DNA of 6,287 nucleotides from contig CAYSWA010000062.1 in assembly GCA_964434535.1 (NCBI GenBank), positions 1 to 6,287 of the forward strand. Reading direction: 5' to 3'. Under the pieces are notes generated by a model, which was given only the letters and a program-made list of their open reading frames with translations, was not told the origin of the DNA and made no database searches. The DNA comes from SM23-32 sp964434535 (GTDB lineage: Bacteria; Planctomycetota; Brocadiia; SM23-32). Position numbers and translations under genes: made by a program. Shown piece by piece: positions 1-5,998 of this stretch (position 1 is the first letter of the stretch; each line of letters starts with the position of its first letter).

Positions 1-7
1 CTGCCCG

Positions 8-35
8 TTGCGGGGAGTTCAAGATGTGGTAAGAT
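8..35 (+). promoter_or_regulatory. Possible sigma70-like promoter of the regulator-ATPase operon
   Basis: TTGCGG at 8-13 and TAAGAT at 30-35 are separated by 16 bases and give 3/6 and 4/6 matches to the -35 and -10 consensus. The stretch from about 16 to 51 is clearly less GC-rich than the rest of the window. Initiation would fall near position 42, just ahead of the ATG at 70, which fits the chosen start of the repressor gene. The match is weak and only 69 bases of upstream sequence are visible. Confidence 0.3.
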
Positions 36-37
36 GT
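21..37 (+). repeat. Direct repeat AAGATGT x2, candidate operator
   Basis: The heptamer AAGATGT occurs at 21-27 and again at 31-37, so the copies are 10 bases apart, one turn of the helix. The second copy overlaps the putative -10 box (30-35). Repressors of the DtxR/MntR family often control their own promoters, so a binding site is expected here. Their known operators are usually inverted rather than direct repeats, however, and this does not match the IdeR or MntR consensus as I know them. The repeat is short enough to be chance. Confidence 0.25.
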
Positions 38-69
38 TCTATTCGTGTAACTCCTGGCGGGGGTGCCCC

Positions 70-615
70 ATGGCCGAGCAGCTCAGCGCGACGATGGAGA
101 ACTACCTGGAGGCGATCTTCCGACTCCAGGAGCGGAAGGGCTTTGCGCGCGTGCGCGACATATCGGCCGCCCTCGACGTGGCGAAGTCCGCCGTAACCAC
201 GGCCCTGAAAAGCCTTTCCGAGAAGGGGCTCGTCAACTACCGGCCCTACGATCCCGTGACGCTCTCCGATGAGGGCCGCCAGAAGGCGTCGCGGATTGCG
301 CTGCGCCACCGCGTCCTGGAGGACTTCCTGCGCAGCGTGCTCGGCCTGGAGGCCGAGCGGGCGGACGCCATCGCCTGCGGCATGGAGCACTCGATCGACC
401 GTGATGCGCTGGACCGGTTCGTCTGCTTCCTCGCCTTTGTGGGGAGGCGGCGCGAGGCCGGAGAGAGCTGGCTGGAGGAGTTCCGCCGCTTCATTCGGGA
501 AGGGACGGCCGAGCGGAGCTGCGAGGAGTGCATCCAGCAGTACCTGGAGGAGGCGGGGATGGGGGAGCCGGGCCGCCCGGCCCCGACCCCGGGAAGGAAG
601 GCCGGAGCGAGATGA
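70..615 (+). CDS. DtxR/MntR-family metal-dependent transcriptional repressor
   Basis: This 181-residue protein is a DNA-binding repressor that uses a divalent metal (Fe or Mn type) as co-repressor. The N-terminal winged helix-turn-helix spans about residues 5-65 and reads like B. subtilis MntR (METYLEAI-like helix, then a DIS..LDV..S.VT recognition region). The dimerisation/metal domain spans about 66-130. Aligned by eye, the ligands are N11 (Asp8 in MntR, Met10 in DtxR), E14, H80, E84 and the C103-x2-E106-H107 motif, which matches Cys102/Glu105/His106 of DtxR rather than the Glu of MntR. There is no C-terminal SH3/FeoA domain. Instead residues 131-160 carry a charged helix with C151-x2-C154, followed by a Pro/Gly-rich tail. 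I chose ATG 70 over ATG 34 because the family similarity starts there, a GGCGGGGG purine run lies at 56-63, and ATG 34 sits inside the putative -10 box. Its stop codon overlaps the start of the next gene (ATGA, 612-615). The family call is firm; the metal preference is unknown. Confidence 0.9.
   Translation: MAEQLSATMENYLEAIFRLQERKGFARVRDISAALDVAKSAVTTALKSLSEKGLVNYRPYDPVTLSDEGRQKASRIALRHRVLEDFLRSVLGLEAERADAIACGMEHSIDRDALDRFVCFLAFVGRRREAGESWLEEFRRFIREGTAERSCEECIQQYLEEAGMGEPGRPAPTPGRKAGAR
563..584 (+). other. RNA hairpin just upstream of the ATPase gene
   Basis: GCCGGG (567-572) and CCCGGC (576-581) form a perfect 6-bp stem with a 3-base loop. It extends by three G-C pairs (563-565 with 582-584) across a bulged A at 566. 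The hairpin lies in the last codons of the repressor gene, about 10 bases before the purine-rich GGAAGGAAGG at 592-601 that probably serves as the ribosome binding site of the next gene. It could affect coupling or mRNA stability, but such stems also arise by chance in DNA this GC-rich. Confidence 0.3.
592..615 (+). promoter_or_regulatory. Ribosome binding site and ATGA stop-start overlap
   Basis: GGAAGGAAGG at 592-601, with a second GGAG at 604-607, precedes the ATG at 612. That ATG overlaps the TGA (613-615) of the repressor gene. The arrangement is the classic signature of translational coupling and fixes the start of the downstream gene at 612, which is where the family similarity begins (MIVTIASGKGG). 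The open frame continues upstream to 528 but only as low-complexity Gly/Pro sequence. Confidence 0.75.
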
Positions 616-2468
616 TCGTCACCATCGCCAGCGGCAAGGGCGGCACGGGCAAGACGACCGTCGCCGTCAACATGGCCGCCGCGCTCGCCCGCAGCGGGGA
701 GGCGGGCGCGCAGGTCCGCCTGCTGGACTGCGACGTGGAGGAGCCGAACGACCACCTGTTCGTCAACCCCCGCTTCTCGGTGCGGGAGGAGGTGCAGGTC
801 CGGCGGCCGCAATGGAACGCCGATCTGTGCACCGGCTGCGGCCGGTGCATGGATGCCTGCCACTACAACGCCGTCGCCGTGGTGCAGAAGGGCGGCGCTG
901 AGGCGAAGGTGATGATCTTCCCCGAGCTCTGCCACGCCTGTGGGGTGTGCAGCTACGTCTGCCCCGAGGGCGCCCTCATCGAGCATCCCGTCCCGATCGG
1001 CACCGTGGAGGCGGACCCGGACGGCGGGGAGTTCTACTTCGCCCACGGCGTGCTGAACGTCGGCGAGCCGCTTGCGCCCGCCGTCGTCCGGGGCGTGAAG
1101 CGGCACGCGGCCCCCGACGGCCTCACGATCATCGACGCCGCCCCCGGCACGGCCTGCCCCGTCGTTGAGGCGATGGAAGACGCCGACGTGGTCCTCCTGG
1201 TCACCGAGCCCACGCCGTTCGGGCTGAACGACCTGCGGCTGGCACTGAACATGGCGCTGAAGCTCGCCATCCCCGCCGGCGTCGTGGTCAATCGGTCCGA
1301 CGGGCGGGACGAGATCATCCAGGCATACGCCGACGGGGCCGGCGTGCCGGTGGTGGGCCGCATACCGTTCGAGCGCCGCTACGCGGAGGTCTACTCGCGC
1401 GGCGGCCTGCTGGTCGACGAGTTCCCCGAGGTAACCGAGGCCCTGCTCGACATCTACCGGAAGGCTGCGGCGCTTGCCGGGGCTGAGCCGCCCCCGGCGC
1501 CGGAAGAGGAACTGCTCGCCGAGATGGCGGCGACCGATCAGGGCAGGCCGAGCGGAGCGGCGGCGGCCGACTACCGCGAGTGCACCGTCATCAGCGGCAA
1601 GGGCGGCACGGGCAAGACCACGGTCACGGCGGCGCTGGCTGCCCTCGCCGAGGACAAGGTCCTGGCCGACTGCGACGTCGACGCCGCCGACCTGCACCTG
1701 CTGCTGCGCCCGGAGGTGCGCGAAGTGCGGGACTTCCACGGCGGCCAGAAGGCCGTCATCGATGCGGCGCTCTGCGTGGGCTGCGGGCGCTGCGCCGAAC
1801 TGTGCCACTTCGCGGCCATCGGGCCGGCGCAGGGCAATCAGCCCGGCGGGCGATTCGTCTACCGCGTGAACGAGTTCGCCTGCGAGGGCTGCGGGCTCTG
1901 CGGATACGTCTGCCCGGTCGACGCCGTCGAGGTGACGCAGGCGCGCACCGGGCAGAGCTACGTCTCCGAGACCCCCTGCGGGGCCCTCTCCCACGCCCGG
2001 CTCGGCATCGCCGAGGAGAACAGCGGCAAGCTGGTGACCTGGGTGCGGGACCGCGCATCGGCCCTCGCCGCCGAGGAAGGCGCCGCCACCGTGCTCAACG
2101 ACGGCTCGCCCGGCACGGGCTGCCCGGTGATCGCCTCGATCTCCGGCGTCGATTTCGCCCTGATCGTGACCGAGCCGACGGTCTCCGGCGTGCACGACCT
2201 GGAGCGCGTGCTCGAGCTCTGCCGCCACTTCGGCGTGCGGAGCCTGGTCTGCATCAACAAGTGCGACCTGAACGCCGAGCAGGCCGAGCGGATCCGCGAG
2301 ATGGCCGCCGAGCGGGGGGCGCGCCTCGTCGGCGAGATCCCCTTCGACCCGGCCGTCAACGAAGCGCTCTGCGCGGGCCGGATCATCGTCGAGGCCGGCC
2401 GGGGCCCGGCGGCCGAGGCCGTGCGGCGCATGTGGGACGCGCTGAGGGACGAAGTCCTCGCCGGCTGA
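612..2468 (+). CDS. Fused tandem MinD-superfamily P-loop ATPases, each with an inserted 2[4Fe-4S] ferredoxin domain
   Basis: This cytoplasmic 618-residue protein contains two full copies of the COG1149 type (MinD/Mrp-like ATPase with inserted ferredoxin). Half 1 (about 1-290) has deviant Walker A GKGGTGKTT at 8-16 (signature Lys9, Lys14), the D39-C-D-V-E-E-P-N motif, and cluster cysteines C73/C76/C79/C83 and C107/C110/C113/C117. It then has switch II D175-A-A-P-G with C182, and V-T-E-P-T-P-F-G at 197-204. Half 2 (about 321-618) repeats this: Walker A at 329-337, D353-C-D-V-D-A-A-D-L-H, cysteines C388/C391/C394/C398 and C424/C427/C430/C434, switch II D497-G-S-P-G with C504, and V-T-E-P-T at 519-523. 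An NKCD guanine/adenine-type motif lies near residue 550. A linker rich in Ala, Pro and Glu (about 291-320) joins the halves. No stop or frameshift lies between them. The usual form is two adjacent genes of about 285-300 codons. Known relatives bind ATP and Fe-S clusters and are linked to cluster assembly or transfer, often beside NifX/NifB-type small proteins, none of which is visible here. The exact function is unproven. The gene is coupled to the metal repressor upstream. Confidence 0.9.
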   Translation: MIVTIASGKGGTGKTTVAVNMAAALARSGEAGAQVRLLDCDVEEPNDHLFVNPRFSVREEVQVRRPQWNADLCTGCGRCMDACHYNAVAVVQKGGAEAKVMIFPELCHACGVCSYVCPEGALIEHPVPIGTVEADPDGGEFYFAHGVLNVGEPLAPAVVRGVKRHAAPDGLTIIDAAPGTACPVVEAMEDADVVLLVTEPTPFGLNDLRLALNMALKLAIPAGVVVNRSDGRDEIIQAYADGAGVPVVGRIPFERRYAEVYSRGGLLVDEFPEVTEALLDIYRKAAALAGAEPPPAPEEELLAEMAATDQGRPSGAAAADYRECTVISGKGGTGKTTVTAALAALAEDKVLADCDVDAADLHLLLRPEVREVRDFHGGQKAVIDAALCVGCGRCAELCHFAAIGPAQGNQPGGRFVYRVNEFACEGCGLCGYVCPVDAVEVTQARTGQSYVSETPCGALSHARLGIAEENSGKLVTWVRDRASALAAEEGAATVLNDGSPGTGCPVIASISGVDFALIVTEPTVSGVHDLERVLELCRHFGVRSLVCINKCDLNAEQAERIREMAAERGARLVGEIPFDPAVNEALCAGRIIVEAGRGPAAEAVRRMWDALRDEVLAG

Positions 2469-2501
2469 CGCCCCCGCGCCGGGCGCGTGGCCCGCCGGCT
2501 G

Positions 2502-2529
2502 TTGCATCCGCGGCCGCAGCCTGTACCAT
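2502..2529 (+). promoter_or_regulatory. Possible promoter of the hydrolase-cupin operon
   Basis: TTGCAT at 2502-2507 and TACCAT at 2524-2529 are 16 bases apart, with 3/6 and 4/6 consensus matches. They form the only AT-containing patch in an otherwise extremely GC-rich 95-base gap. Transcription would start near 2536, after the alternative ATG at 2528 and before the preferred start at 2564. The match is weak. If absent, the downstream genes could be read through from the ATPase operon, since no terminator is visible in the gap. Confidence 0.25.
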
Positions 2530-2563
2530 GGCGGCCATACCGCAGACGCCGAGGAGCACCGCC

Positions 2564-4537
2564 ATGGGCCACATGGACCGCTTCTGCAAGAGCCACCCCG
2601 ACTTCCACGCGCCCGCCCACGTCGCCGTCGGCGCCAACCTGGACGGATACGAATACGGCCGACGCCTCCGCGAGTGCGGCGCCGACACCGTCGTCGTCTT
2701 CGCCAAGGGGCACTACGGCTTCTCCTACTACCCGACCCGGGTCGGCACCCCCCACCCCCAGCTCCAGAAGGACATGGTCGGCGAGATCGTCGCCGGATGC
2801 CACGCGCACGACGTCGCCGTCGTCGGCTACTTCAGCACGTTCCTGGACACTGCCGCCGTCGAGCAGCACCCCGACTGGGGCTCGCGCAACCGCGAGGGCG
2901 AACTCGAAGGCGGCCACTACGGCCGCGTCTGCCTCAACGGCCCCTACGTCGACGAGCTGCTCATCCCCCAGGGCCGCGAGCTGCTGGAGAACTACGCGGT
3001 CGACGAGGTCTTCTTCGACACGATGACGACCTTCAGCGCCTGCTACTGCGAGAACTGCCGCCGCGAGTTCGGCCGGCCGATCCCCGAGGGGCCGGACGAC
3101 GAAGACTGGCTGACCTACGTGCAGTGGTACCACGCGCGGTTCACCGAGTTCTTCGCCAAAGTCGCCCGCGAGATGCACGCCGTGCGCGAGGTGCCCTGCT
3201 GCTTCAACTGGATGTGGTCGGCCGGCCACCCGACCAGCCCGCCGGAGGGGATCGACGGGCTGCTCGGCGACGACCAGTTCGGCGGCGAGTCGGCCACCTA
3301 CAACTGCCGCTACTGGGCCGGCGCCGGACTGCCCTTCGAGTACATGACCGGCCGGTTCGTCGCCGGACTCGGGGACTGGAACAGCGGCACGCCGACCATG
3401 TATCGCTACACGGCCGCCGCCAGCATCGCCAACGGCGGCGGCTTCTGGCTGATCGACCGCATGCTGCCCGACGGGTCGCTCCCCGAGGAGGCGTACCGCG
3501 CGATGGCGGCGCCGTTCCACTTCATCCGCCGCCGGCTCGACTACGTGCGCGGCACCCGCCACGTGCCGGAAGTCGGCGTGCTCCACGGCTGGACCCACCT
3601 GGCCGGGCCCGACCTGCGCCACTTCCCCGATCCCGAGGCCCGGCGTCGCCGCGAGGCCCCCTACCGGGGCGCGTGCGAGCTGCTCACCACCCGGGGCCGC
3701 CACTTCACCGGGCTGCGCGAGGACGTCCTGGTCGAGCGGGCCGGCGACTACCGCGCCATCATCGTCCCCGGGCAGGAGTTCCTCCGCGAAGACGTCCTCG
3801 ACGCACTGGGGGCGTACGCACGCGGCGGCGGCCGGTTGCTGGTCACCCAGTCGGCCGAAGCCGAGCCGGCGCCCGAACTGCTCGAGCTGGCCGGCGTGGC
3901 GTTCGAGGGCTTCACCGAGGCGAACCACGGCTACTTCCCGGGCGAGCCGCCCGTGCTCCAGCGCAGCCCGTTCGCCCGCATCCGCCCCGAAAGCGCCGAG
4001 GCGCTGCGCGGCTACCTGGAGCCGGTCGGCGGCGGGGCGCGGTTCGGGCACGGCTTCGCCCCCGCCGGCGAGCCGGGCGAGTTCCCCTCCATCACGCTCA
4101 ACCGCCTCGGCGAGGGCCTGGTCGCCTACGTCGGCGCGCCGGTCTTCGCCGGCTATCACCGCTACTTCGACCACCACACGGCCGGCGTCGTGCTCGACGT
4201 GCTCGACCGGCTGCTGCCCGACCCCGTCGTGCGCTCCCACGCGCCGCCGAACGTGGAGACCTCGGTGATGCGCCGGGGCGACGACCTGCTGGTGCACCTG
4301 GTGAACCACAACGCGCGGGAGCGCAAGTCCGCCGGCTACGTCAGCGTGGTGCACCACATCGCCGAGCTGCGCGACGTGCGCCTGGACGTGCGCGCCGCGC
4401 CCGGCCTGACGCGCGTGCTCGCCGTGCCCGACGAGCGCGTGATGCCCTGGCGCGAGCGGGGCGGCTACATCGAACTCCTCCTGCCGCGCCTCCACATCAT
4501 GGAGAGCCTGCTGTTCCCCGACTACTTCGCCGGCTGA
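2564..4537 (+). CDS. Putative glycoside hydrolase, GHL6-type barrel with beta-galactosidase-trimerisation-like domain
   Basis: This 657-residue protein probably hydrolyses or binds a glycoside in the cytoplasm; no signal peptide is seen. Residues about 15-330 look like the (beta/alpha)8 barrel of the hypothetical glycosyl hydrolase 6 family. Markers are AKGHYGFSYYPT at 47-58, HPQL then a conserved D70, HPDW at 102-105, C-L-N-G-P-Y at 123-128, and E-V-F-F-D152 at a strand end followed by C160-x-C162-x2-C165. D152 is a candidate catalytic residue by analogy with GH29/GH42-like enzymes, and E242 a second; both are inferences. Residues about 336-530 resemble the glutamine-amidotransferase-like trimerisation domain of GH42 beta-galactosidases (Y-R-A-I-I-V-P-G, then a G-G-G-R-L-L-V-T strand). 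A C-terminal beta-sandwich-like part follows (about 560-657). I chose ATG 2564 because GAGGAG (2551-2556) sits 7 bases ahead; ATG 2528 and 2573 are alternatives. The substrate is unknown. The next gene follows after 11 bases, so the two share an operon. Confidence 0.78.
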   Translation: MGHMDRFCKSHPDFHAPAHVAVGANLDGYEYGRRLRECGADTVVVFAKGHYGFSYYPTRVGTPHPQLQKDMVGEIVAGCHAHDVAVVGYFSTFLDTAAVEQHPDWGSRNREGELEGGHYGRVCLNGPYVDELLIPQGRELLENYAVDEVFFDTMTTFSACYCENCRREFGRPIPEGPDDEDWLTYVQWYHARFTEFFAKVAREMHAVREVPCCFNWMWSAGHPTSPPEGIDGLLGDDQFGGESATYNCRYWAGAGLPFEYMTGRFVAGLGDWNSGTPTMYRYTAAASIANGGGFWLIDRMLPDGSLPEEAYRAMAAPFHFIRRRLDYVRGTRHVPEVGVLHGWTHLAGPDLRHFPDPEARRRREAPYRGACELLTTRGRHFTGLREDVLVERAGDYRAIIVPGQEFLREDVLDALGAYARGGGRLLVTQSAEAEPAPELLELAGVAFEGFTEANHGYFPGEPPVLQRSPFARIRPESAEALRGYLEPVGGGARFGHGFAPAGEPGEFPSITLNRLGEGLVAYVGAPVFAGYHRYFDHHTAGVVLDVLDRLLPDPVVRSHAPPNVETSVMRRGDDLLVHLVNHNARERKSAGYVSVVHHIAELRDVRLDVRAAPGLTRVLAVPDERVMPWRERGGYIELLLPRLHIMESLLFPDYFAG

Positions 4538-4551
4538 GGAAGAATACGATG
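4536..4551 (+). promoter_or_regulatory. Ribosome binding site overlapping the hydrolase stop codon
   Basis: GAGGAAG at 4536-4542 begins inside the TGA (4535-4537) of the hydrolase gene and ends 6 bases before the ATG at 4549. Terminating ribosomes would sit on the initiation site of the cupin gene, which supports joint expression of the two genes and fixes the cupin start. Confidence 0.7.
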
Positions 4552-5772
4552 AGCACGGACGCGACGGTTCAGCGCGCGATGGAAGAGGGCGGAGGCATCC
4601 TGCGGCTCGCCCCGAACTGGGTGCCGCGCGTCTTCTGCATACCGGGCCGGCGCATCAAGCTCCACCCGGACGACTACTACGCCATGGGCGCCGAGCGGGG
4701 CGGCATCGACGAGCGCTGGTTCGCCTCCACCACGCCCGCCGACAACGGCCCGCTCACCAGCCAGAACGAGGGCCTCAGCTTCGTCGTCTTCGAGGACGAC
4801 GGGGATGTCGAGCAGGTGCTGCTCGCCGAGGCCGTCGAGACGCTCAAGGGCGAGCTGATCGGCGAGCGGCTCTATGGCGAGTACGGCCGCTGGCCCATGT
4901 ACTCCAAGTTCTTCGACAACCAGGGCCCGCTCCCGCACCACGTGCACCACCGCGACGAGCACGCGGCGAAGGTCGGCCAGCTCGGCAAGCCCGAGGCGTA
5001 CTACTTCCCCGCGCAGCTCAACAACCACGGCGGCGACTTCCCCTTCACCTTCTTCGGCTTCCAGCCCGGCACCACCAAGGCGCAGGTGCGCGAGTGCCTG
5101 GCCCGCTTCACCGAGGGGGACAACCGCATCACCGACCTGTCCCGCGCCTACGCCCTGCGCCCCGGCACGGGCTGGAACGTGCCGCCGGGCGTGCTCCACG
5201 CGCCGGGCAGCCTCTGCACCTACGAGCCCCAGCGCGCCAGCGACGTCTTCGCCATGTACCAATCCGTCATCCACAACCGGCAGGTGGTCCCCGAGGAGCT
5301 GCTCTGGAAGGACACGCCCGCGGACCGCCTCGGCGACCTCGACTACCTGATCGAGGTCCTGGATTGGGAGGCGAACGTGGAGGAGCGCTTCGCCGAGCAC
5401 AACTTCATGCGCCCCCGGCCGGTGCGGCCGGTCGAGGAGACGGAAGCCGAAGGCTACCGCGAGGCGTGGGTCTGCTACCGCTCCGACGCCTTCAGCGCGA
5501 AGGAGCTGACCGTGCTGCCCGGGCGGACGGTCACGATCCGGGACGCGGCGGCCTACGGGCTGATCCTGATGCAGGGACACGGGCGGATGGGCGCGTGGGA
5601 GGTCGAGACCCCGGCCCTGATCCGCTACGGCCAGCTCACCAGCGACGAGTTCTTCGTCAGCCAGGGCGCCGCCCGCGACGGCGTGCAGATCGAAAACCCC
5701 TCCGTCAGCGACCCCCTCGTCATGCTCAAGCACTTCGGCCCCGGCAACCCGGATTCGGACCGGGGGGAGTAA
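4549..5772 (+). CDS. Bicupin resembling type I phosphomannose isomerase
   Basis: This 407-residue, probably cytoplasmic protein has the landmarks of the ManA-type metal cupin. H131-V-H133-x2-D136-E137 stands where ManA enzymes have Q-V-H-P-x-D-E. G-K-P-E149 follows 16 residues after H133, close to the spacing of GKTE in ManA. V-P-P-G-V-L-H217-A corresponds to the last metal ligand, and Y-E-P-Q-R-A-S-D (225-232) to the ManA E-x-Q-x-x-S-D strand. The predicted metal ligands are therefore H131, H133, E149 and H217, with His replacing the usual Gln at the first position. A second, shorter cupin-like barrel is suggested at about 300-400. The family comparison is from memory, and sequence outside these motifs is divergent, so isomerase activity is not assured; it may act on another sugar or be a metal-binding cupin of unknown role. 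ATG 4549 is preceded by GAGGAAG (4536-4542), which overlaps the stop codon of the hydrolase gene and indicates tight co-expression. The next ATG in frame is at 4579. Confidence 0.72.
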   Translation: MSTDATVQRAMEEGGGILRLAPNWVPRVFCIPGRRIKLHPDDYYAMGAERGGIDERWFASTTPADNGPLTSQNEGLSFVVFEDDGDVEQVLLAEAVETLKGELIGERLYGEYGRWPMYSKFFDNQGPLPHHVHHRDEHAAKVGQLGKPEAYYFPAQLNNHGGDFPFTFFGFQPGTTKAQVRECLARFTEGDNRITDLSRAYALRPGTGWNVPPGVLHAPGSLCTYEPQRASDVFAMYQSVIHNRQVVPEELLWKDTPADRLGDLDYLIEVLDWEANVEERFAEHNFMRPRPVRPVEETEAEGYREAWVCYRSDAFSAKELTVLPGRTVTIRDAAAYGLILMQGHGRMGAWEVETPALIRYGQLTSDEFFVSQGAARDGVQIENPSVSDPLVMLKHFGPGNPDSDRGE

Positions 5773-5856
5773 GGAGCTATTGCAGAACCATGTCCGTAGC
5801 GAGGCCGAGCGAGAAGTCGGAGGGCAAGGAGGCTGGCGCCGCACGCTTGGGAAATT

Positions 5857-5906
5857 CCGGGACAGTCCCCTGCGGGGCCTGCGGCCCCTCCGGGATACAG
5901 TCCCGG
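5857..5906. repeat. REP-like long imperfect palindrome
   Basis: CCGGGAC (5857-5863) pairs with GTCCCGG (5900-5906). Pairing continues inward through GT/AC and CCC/GGG with a two-base bulge (5895-5896). The centre is a perfect 6-bp hairpin, GGGGCC (5874-5879), loop TGC, GGCCCC (5883-5888). The 50-base structure includes GGGACAGTCCC, a phrase I have met often in palindromic repeats of environmental bacteria. Whether it recurs in this genome cannot be judged here, since only one full copy is present. Confidence 0.6.
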
Positions 5907-5950
5907 GTTTCGGCTCCGGCCGCCAACCTGGAGTCCGGACGTTGCCGTCA

Positions 5951-5965
5951 GCCCCCGGAGGGGGC
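5951..5965. repeat. Short GC hairpin
   Basis: GCCCCC (5951-5956) and GGGGGC (5960-5965) form a perfect 6-bp stem around a GGA loop. No T-run follows. It is one member of the intergenic hairpin cluster. Confidence 0.5.
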
Positions 5966-5978
5966 GCGCCGTCTATGT

Positions 5979-5998
5979 CCCCGGGCGCCAGCCCGGGG
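5979..5998. repeat. Strong 8-bp palindrome CCCCGGGC-GCCA-GCCCGGGG
   Basis: The arms 5979-5986 and 5991-5998 are perfectly complementary with a 4-base loop, and can extend by a T-G wobble (5978/5999) and a G-C pair (5977/6000). CCCCGGGC-loop-GCCCGGGG stems are familiar as dispersed intergenic repeats in planctomycete-type genomes. It could also act as a terminator-like barrier, but it lacks a T-run. Confidence 0.6.

Noticed and set aside
34..69. Earlier ATG at 34 as start of the repressor gene, adding 12 residues
   Set aside because: The added peptide has no family similarity, the ATG lies within the putative -10 box, and it has no ribosome binding site as good as the purine run before ATG 70.
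2475..2487. CGCGCC-G-GGCGCG palindrome after the ATPase gene as a terminator
   Set aside because: The loop would be one base unless the stem shrinks to four pairs, and no T-run follows.
246..2507. Long open frame on the minus strand opposite the repressor and ATPase genes
   Set aside because: It is a composition shadow of the GC-rich plus-strand genes: rich in Ala, Gly, Arg and Asp-His, with no recognisable domain, while the plus strand has clear motifs.
2528..2563. Upstream ATG at 2528 for the hydrolase gene
   Set aside because: It lies within the putative -10 element and lacks a ribosome binding site, whereas ATG 2564 has GAGGAG 7 bases upstream.
1958..4495. 845-codon minus-strand open frame opposite the hydrolase gene
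   Set aside because: Same reason: it spans the ends of two real genes and their gap and has no domain signature.
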